DNA of 64,000 bases. Origin: Arctopsyche grandis. Its lineage: Eukaryota; Arthropoda; Insecta; Trichoptera; Hydropsychidae. How positions within the stretch are numbered: the stretch's first letter is position 1; every line of letters begins with the position of its first letter. The DNA lies in contig NC_135355.1 in NCBI RefSeq assembly GCF_051622035.1, positions 4,774,001 to 4,838,000 on the forward strand, in the 5' to 3' direction. Under the pieces are notes generated by a model, which searched no databases, was not told the DNA's origin, and was given only the letters and a program-made list of their open reading frames with translations. The position numbers and the translations under genes are program-made. This document shows, piece after piece, positions 57,872 through 64,000 of this stretch.

Positions 57872-59830
57872 ATGAAACTGGTGAGCTGACAACCCTTGTT
57901 AACTATTTTAAAACCACCCTTAATTTAAACCACATTTAAATTGCTCTCATTAAAAATTACCGTATTTAAACATTTGCTCTAATTTCAATTTCATACCCTA
58001 ATTACTTTAGCTTCGAACAAAATCTAGTTACATAAATTAAAACGATGCTTATTTGTTCAAATTGTAATCGATCCACTTATTTTTTTAATACTAAAATCAT
58101 CCAGATAGTTTCAATCTATTTACACTCGTGCTCAATTCTAGTTAAAGTAACTAAATTTTTTGTAACGTCATATTATATGATTTTTGCCCTGTTTTAAATT
58201 TCATTCGTAAGCAATTTAGCAACGTACGACATATTGCTCCATATTTTAAAAGGATGGTTAAATATAAAATATAAAATGTACTCTAATTTAGCATTGAATG
58301 TAATTCATTTTGATACACTAAAGCGTGGTTCACAGTAATCTAAATTTAATAATTTGATTGTCTTTCATTTTCAAAATGGGTCGAATTAAGATTGCTCTAT
58401 AGCTTATATATAAATAATGTTTGCATTGTTTCAGTTCGTATTTGCTTGTTTGATCGCCTCCGCATTCTGCGGCAGATTAGAAAACACCTATTTGCCTCCA
58501 TCGGGAGCTCATCATTCAGGTGGTGGTCCAGGACTTTTGGCTCCTGGAGGAGGACCAGCTCAGCCCCCAATTGAAATCATCTCGCAAACCAATGAAAACA
58601 ACGGAGATGGATCTTACAAATACAGGTTAGTCATACAATTCGAAGAAACTGTTTTAGATCAAGACTCGAAAGTGATACGGAACCATAATTTTAATACGAA
58701 TTATTGGGTTCTCAATGAATCGAAGTTTATTAAATTTTCTCGATGAATACGAGAATGTCTATTGCTACTGGTAAGATCTGGATCCAGATCAACTGTCTTC
58801 TGTCAGAGTTTGCAAGATTTATCTGACAAAAAATGTTGAGATGGTTCCATCTAATTTAGTACCATCAAAGATCTAAACTAACTACCAAAATCATTCCATT
58901 ATTTCCGCTCCAGAAGGTGGAAGGGAAACTACTGTAGATAAAAACATTTCCCAAGACAACTTCACTATATAATAAATAGTATATATGTAAAGTCCTCTTT
59001 GTGCACTCGAAATCTAATATAAATTAAATGTTAACATTAAATATATGAATTTGAATCATGTGTATAAATACAATTTAATTATCAAAACCAAAAATTTCAG
59101 CTATGAATCTGCGAACGGAATCAAAGTGCAAGAAGAAGGAGAACTGAAAAACAAAGGCAACCCTGAAGCCGAAGCCCAATCCGCTGTCGGTAAGAATTAC
59201 TTAATTCAACTACTAAAATCTAAAACGATCATAAATTGTTCATAATGGTTTCAACCACTGTTACCGTTTTGAATTATGCGTTAGTTACGAAAAGGATCAA
59301 ATGAATATAATTAAACAGAAATATTGCCTCATCTGCTAGGATATATCCCAAGTTGATAATCTTTCTCATTGCTCACGACATTCTAAAGGTTACACCGGTG
59401 GCTATATTTAGATGAATTGAGAGTGTCAAATATTTATATTTCATTAAAACTTCTTCCGGACTCAAAAATATTAATTGAAATTATAGGATCTTTCTCTTAT
59501 CCTGGACCTGATGGCAAAATCTACACCATAACTTACACCGCTGATGAGAACGGTTTCCAAGCTAAAGGAGATCATCTCCCAACTCCTCCCCCAATCCCAG
59601 AAGAAATCTTGCAATCTCTTCAACAAAATGCTGCTGAAGAAGCTGCTGGATCTGGTATATAAAATTCATCAGCATTGAACTAAATATTAAGCCTATCTAC
59701 GTTGCAAATTTATGTACAATATTATATTTTTTCAGCATCTGGTAACGGCAATGGTTATCCATCAGGAGGTCCTAGCAATCAATATGGCCCACCATCAAAA
59801 CCAGCAGGAAACGGAGGTTATAGATATTAA
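57872..59830 (+). CDS. RR-1-type cuticular protein (CPR family), 5 exons, 183 aa
   Basis: A chitin-binding cuticle protein. Exons 57872-57880 (Met-Lys-Leu), 58435-58625, 59101-59189, 59487-59654 and 59736-59830 total 552 bases with matching phases. Signal peptide: [17 protein letters not shown] Gly/Pro/His spacer ([16 protein letters not shown]) leads to the RR domain: [54 protein letters not shown] and [19 protein letters not shown], then [20 protein letters not shown]. Exon 5 adds a Gly/Asn/Pro tail ending GNGGYRY. If intron 4 is retained the protein would stop two codons after exon 4 (Gly-Ile), giving a short form. AATAAA lies at 60279. It closely resembles the CPR at 15082-16910. Confidence 0.94.
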
Positions 59831-60278
59831 TTTAGAAACTGCAAAAAAATCTAATATGACATTCATTAAGCAATCGACCGGAATACGAGCTTTCTCAACG
59901 ACTTATTTATACCAAGAGATAATTAACGCTAAGTTAAATATTTCCCCTATTGCACTTTTCTCATCTTTAACAATCGAACGTGATGAAATATGCGTTTCTT
60001 GCTCGAGAAATATATGTAATTCACACAATTTCTACAGCAGGAAATCGATTAATTTTTGTTTGTTTATTTTTTCGCACTAATAATTATTTATAATCTGCAC
60101 ATAAATTTGTAGATATACATAAAGTAAGCCACCAACGTGTTGTAATATAAAATGTATCATATGGATAGCGTTTAGATAGAAAAGTGGCAAAATTTATGTG
60201 GTGATATGTAAATATAATACTTTCATCTGCGTTATGATCTCACATTAAGATCGAGGCATTGTATGTAAATTTGAAAAA

Positions 60279-60284
60279 AATAAA
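60279..60284 (+). terminator. Polyadenylation signal of the right-hand CPR gene
   Basis: AATAAA 449 bases after the stop; a second candidate lies near 60466. Confidence 0.5.
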
Positions 60285-60803
60285 TTGTATTTATTAAACC
60301 ATGTATTATAAATGGTGAGCTCTTGACGACAACCATCGCGAATCATTTCATTATAATTATTCAATTGTATATTAATTCATTTAATTATTAAAAGATTTTA
60401 CCAAATCGAGTGCGTGAACTCAAAATGTAAACGTAAGCAATGCATGTGAAATGTATTTCTGAAAAATAATAAAAAAAAATTGACCAAATACATATGTCTT
60501 TCTTTTAAATGTTTAATCACTTTCTTCATTTTAGCACTTCGACTATTATTTGTAAGACTTCGACTAAAATTAAATCAATATGATTTAAAACCGATTAACT
60601 TTTCATATTGAGTACGTGATGATCTTTTGTGCCGGAAAATATGACCTTAAAAAGGTTGAGATTAACAAATTTTCGATATGTCACCCCAAATATTTTGTGT
60701 GATGATATTGTGAATATGTTACAAATGTTTTCGTTACTATAAATTTATTTTTATGCTATTTTAAATATTATTAAAAATATTGCATGAAGAAGAAGAGTGA
60801 AAG

Positions 60804-60928
60804 TGTTTTATTTTATGTATTTTACTTTATTACTCTCTTTCAAATATAGGCCATTGTGGCGCATTAGGTTCGTCCTGTTATGCCACAATGGTCCAAAATT
60901 ATATATAAATAAATAATAAATAATTAAT
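60804..60928 (+). mobile_element. Short LINE/SINE 3'-end insertion with hairpin
   Basis: Absent at the same place in copy 1. Contains the hairpin 60851-60891 and ends ATATATAAATAAATAATAAA. Confidence 0.75.
60851..60891 (+). other. Conserved 3' hairpin, copy d (different stem)
   Basis: CCATTGTGGC and GCCACAATGG pair perfectly (10 bp) around GCATTAGGTTCGTCCTGTTAT-like loop. The loop matches copies a-c, while inner stem bases differ on both sides together. Confidence 0.88.
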
Positions 60929-61361
60929 ATTTCTACAATAAAAATAAATTAAAAAAAAACTGTATGTTTCACGTCGTATATGTGGGTATAATATTTATAT
61001 TTCGAACTGAAACTGATCTGAAGATGAAACATATCAGTAAATAAAATTTATTTGATAATAAAAAATGATTGTTCTTCAATTTTTTTTCAATCCCTTTAAG
61101 AGAGGATTTTTAAGGCCGATTTAAATCGAATTTTTATATCAAAAAGCTGAAAAAAGGATACATTTTTTTAATAGCAAAGTTTTAGGCAGCGAAATGGGCT
61201 GAAGTAACAATAAAATCAAAGTACAACCATATTTATAATCGGTGCACTCCGGTGCATATCTCGAGACACGTTTTCTCAACTTTTCATTTGTCCAAACAGG
61301 AGTTTGTTTATTGTATAAAAATATTTTGATTTTTAAATGCTTTTTATTATTACTAAATTAT

Positions 61362-61731
61362 CTATTTATTTATTTAATTTATTATTTATAATAATAATAA
61401 CAACAAAATGACCAGTGTAATCTGACAGGTTGCCCCAAAGCGTCACACCAGTTTTACAAAACAAAAGAAATAAAATAACAAAATAAAAACAATAAAAATT
61501 CCAATCATTCATCTCATTCAAATATTCTTGTGTTCTCAAGAAACTAACCAGCTCATCAACATGACAATTGAACAGGTCCAAATGCTCATCAATCATATTA
61601 AGGAACCGGATAGCCTTTACAAGAGACGAGTTATTGAAAGCAGACGTTTTCGCAGGAATAGGTTGGAAAAGTAAATGATGACGCAAATGTCTACCGCATT
61701 CAGGCGCCGAAAATTGTAATTCCAATAAAAA
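61362..61731 (-). mobile_element. Nested 5'-truncated LINE of the hairpin group, with target duplication
   Basis: Flanked by TAAATTAT at 61354-61361 and 61732-61739. The minus-strand frame reads FLLELQFSAPECGRHLRHHL and NNSSLVKAIRFLNMIDEHLD, the end of an RT protein. The hairpin (61411-61452) and an AAATAAATAAATAG tail follow. Confidence 0.85.
61411..61452 (-). other. Conserved 3' hairpin, copy e
   Basis: Minus strand ACTGGTGTGA pairs with ATTACACTGGT-side bases (10 pairs, three G-U) around CGCTTTGGGGCAACCTGTCAG-type loop. The loop resembles copy f; the stem sequence is unrelated. Confidence 0.75.
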
Positions 61732-62127
61732 TAAATTATGTTCACAATACATCCTATGTCTACATATTTTAATAGCTACTGATCTACTGACCATTTTCTA
61801 TTTTACAATTTTAATTTAATTTTGTTAGTAATCATAGTTTTATATTATTCTAATTTTAATGTACAGCATAATAGGAAAAAGAGCTCAAAAACCCATTTAC
61901 AATTCTTATAAATTCTCATAATACATCTAATACATAATAATATTTATTAAAGACTCTCTAAAGTCGATGATCTAAAGCAGAACTATAAAAATATGATTTT
62001 TGTATAAATGAATGTAATATTTTTAATATACAAGATATGTTTTGACCATTCATAGATTTTTAAGCTATTAATACACCTTTAAAATATTAAAAAAAACCGT
62101 TTTAAAGTCAATTATTACTATACTATT

Positions 62128-62757
62128 GGGGTTGCATTTCAGAGTGACCTAAATTTCTCTGATCATATTGACTCTGTGTGTTGCTCTGCCTCAAGAATGC
62201 TTGGGATTGTTTTTCGTAATTCTCGACACTTCCATAATCCCTCTGTTTTGAGGCTGCTGTACAATGTTCTTGTTAGGAGTATCTTGGAATACGCCTCTAT
62301 GATCTGGAATCCTTCCACTAAAGCTCTATCTATCAAACTCGAACTTATCCAAAGACGCTTTCTTCGACTGCTTTATAAAGAGCAATATGGGATTTACCCA
62401 TATTTATTTCCTTCACAATTCGTCATAGGTATAGTCGGCTACACTTCTCTTGAACACAAGAGGAGTGTTGCCATCATCAAGTTCTTGTTTTTCATATTTA
62501 GAGGCTTTATCTCCTGTCCGTCTATCCTGGCTGAGTTGGGCCTTCATGCTCCGGAGAGTGTGATTTGGACCCGCCATCGTCCCCTTTTTCACACTCTTCT
62601 GGTTAGAACTGTGGCTTATAGTAATTCTCCCATTCCTCGTAGCCTCCGTTTCTTAAATTCACTGGATGGTGCTATTGACATTCGTCACATCTCTCGTCAT
62701 TTTCTGCACCACTTCCTAATTTACGGAAGTCCCGACCAATTAGAGCGGTTGAGTTGA
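62128..62757 (+). pseudogene. LINE RT C-terminal coding fragment
   Basis: Open from the truncation point: GVAFQSDLNFSDHIDSVCC, then SRMLGIVFRNSRHF, LRLLYNVLVRSILEYASMIW and YPYLFPSQFVIGIVGYTSL, to a stop at 62757. It has no stop or frameshift, but the RT catalytic part is missing. It is close in layout to the C-terminal third of the protein at 8359-9999. Confidence 0.85.
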
Positions 62758-62860
62758 TGAGTTAAGAACTTTTTAAGAATTTATTTTGTCATATTTATTT
62801 ATTTTTCTTTTCTTCTATTTATTTTACTTGTATTTCATGTACCCTTTCTTAATCTTTTTT

Positions 62861-62901
62861 GCACACTCATCGCTTTGGAGCAATCTGTTAGACGAGTGTG
62901 C
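62861..62901 (+). other. Conserved 3' hairpin, copy f (fourth stem sequence)
   Basis: GCACACTC and GAGTGTGC pair perfectly around a loop with CGCTTTGGAGC and CTGTTAG. Lies about 100 bases after the RT stop and just before the element end. Confidence 0.88.
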
Positions 62902-63024
62902 TTGATTAATTGATGTCTTATAATAATAAAATATTCTTTTAATAATTAATATTTATCTCTTAAAATAAGTACATATTTCAGTATGTAAAATATTTTCGTA
63001 TATATACAAACTCAACGACGAAAG

Positions 63025-63123
63025 ATACCGAAAAAGTTGGGAAAACAAGTCTTGAGATATTGCAAGTTGGTGAAACGAGGAAGACCTATTTATAATAACC
63101 CTTACTATTTTTGCAAATATTAA
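63025..63123 (+). CDS. Possible small terminal exon, copy 2 (tentative)
   Basis: Counterpart of 55520-55618 with Arg to Gln and Ser to Cys changes and the same stop. The acceptor-like CTAG before copy 1 reads CGAAAG here. Confidence 0.22.
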   Translation: MPKKLGKQVLRYCKLVKRGRPIYNNPYYFCKY

Positions 63124-63399
63124 AGTACAAACTGTTGAATGATTTATTTATTATAATTGTACATATTTAACGAGATATAACACTTGTCAGAGAAATTGTA
63201 GTACATATTTATTATAACGCATTAACTGCGATTGTATGAATTTGCATGGGCATATCAAGAAATATTATTTATGGCATTACAAATACTTAGAATTTTGATT
63301 TTGTAACAGTATCTATACTATTGTAAAGTAAGAACGGATATTAAAAACAAAATGAAATACATAATTACATGTCATACAAAATCTATAAGTATATATTTA

Positions 63400-63589
63400 G
63401 GTTTTTTAGCTCTTTTTCCTATTATGCTGTACATTAACATTAGAATAATATAATACTATGATGACTAACAAAATTAAATTAAAATTGTAAAATAGAAAGT
63501 GATCAGTAGATCAGTAGCTATTAAAATAGATATAAAATGTATTGTGAATATAATTCAGTAATAATAAAAAGGATATAAAAATCAAAACA
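63400..63589 (+). mobile_element. Jockey-like LINE 3' tail, copy F6, with target duplication
   Basis: About 190 bases of the F-family 3' UTR ending AAAATCAAAACA. Flanked by TAAGTATATATTTA (63386-63399) and TAAGTATATATTA (63590-63602). Absent from duplication copy 1. Confidence 0.88.
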
Positions 63590-64000
63590 TAAGTATATAT
63601 TAGTATGTGAAGTTGCATTTCTGTTTGTAAGCTCTCATTTATCTCTAAGCTATTTATCTTTATAAAAGTCTCATATTTTATCTTCTAAAGACCATGTTCA
63701 TATACGTATATATTACACTTTATAATAAGTATGTATTCATACCAATAAAAAATAATAAAAATCGATAAGTACTTAAACAATAGAAATTGTAGGTATTTGA
63801 TATACATATGTACATTTGATATATGTATGTACATACATTAATACATATAAGTACTTAAGCATATTGATAATTTTCTTTCGAGGAAAACTCAAATATAAAT
63901 CAATTTTGAATTGATTAGATTCATGATAAGATCAATAGAATTATCAGAATTAATTTATAAGGGGTTCCTACCAAATCGAACTACTCATCTCGACTTTAGC

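Larger units (their letters stand above)
61327..61977 (-). mobile_element. Jockey-like LINE 3' tail, copy F4, split by a nested insertion
   Basis: Parts 61327-61361 and 61740-61977 together equal F3 in the other duplicate. The gap is the LINE piece at 61362-61731. Confidence 0.85.
62128..62935 (+). mobile_element. 5'-truncated LINE of the hairpin group
   Basis: Absent from duplication copy 1. RT C-terminal frame, a pyrimidine-rich 3' UTR, hairpin 62861-62901 and an ATAATAATAAAAT end. Confidence 0.85.
60582..64000 (+). repeat. Segmental duplication, copy 2 (runs off the window)
   Basis: Matches copy 1 (54417-57423), offset 6165 bases at the left edge. It carries later insertions not in copy 1: a retroelement tail (about 60804-60928), a nested LINE piece (61362-61731), a LINE (62128-62935) and a LINE tail (63400-63589). 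The match continues to the last base. Confidence 0.92.

Overview
The window is nuclear DNA of an insect (arthropod). Several chitin-binding cuticle proteins of the Rebers-Riddiford (CPR, RR-1-like) class are present with GT-AG introns, TATA boxes, TCAGT-type initiators and AATAAA signals. The DNA is AT-rich, has many TA and TACATA-type microsatellites, and carries BEL/Pao, Jockey/CR1-like, hAT, Tc1/mariner-like and probable PIF/Harbinger-like and piggyBac-like elements typical of insect genomes. I cannot fix the order from sequence alone.

Host genes, left to right: a CPR gene (1307-2351, +); a small secreted protein (5172-5543, +) and its paralogue (11967-12341, +); an N/Q-rich secreted protein (13784-14741, +) convergent with a CPR gene (15082-16910, -); a 1018-residue His/Asp-rich repeat protein (20782-23907, +); a five-exon CPR gene with a 2.2-kb intron (27277-30582, +); a short relative of the His/Asp protein (33047-33734, +); and a five-exon CPR gene (57872-59830, +). 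All nine products start with a signal peptide. In seven of them an intron interrupts the signal-peptide coding after 3 to 8 codons, all in phase 0. The window therefore reads as a cluster of cuticle or other extracellular-matrix genes. CPR proteins bind chitin; the other secreted products plausibly act in the same matrix, but that is inference.

Most of the rest is mobile DNA. There is a complete BEL/Pao insertion (35833-43076) with identical 231-bp LTRs and a GTTGT target duplication, whose single long ORF has lost the reverse-transcriptase core in frame. Four hAT elements have 8-bp target duplications (3864-4588, 7224-10167, 45435-46201, 56106-57255). Two foldback elements have TTA/TAA duplications (17644-18169, 24911-26600), and an 838-bp near-palindrome has a TA duplication (51575-52412). 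Two TTAA-flanked MITE candidates lie at 6527-7125 and 46311-46832. At least three groups of non-LTR retrotransposons and a tRNA-derived SINE family are present. From 54417 on, the DNA is a segmental duplication (54417-57423 and 60582-64000) whose copies carry different later insertions.

The most interesting signals are: (1) a hairpin near the 3' ends of one LINE group and of the SINEs, whose loop is conserved while its stem changes sequence but stays paired; (2) the higher-order repeat of the His/Asp protein, built from alternating 70- and 77-residue units; (3) a two-box promoter module with nearly identical spacing upstream of the two paralogous small secreted genes.
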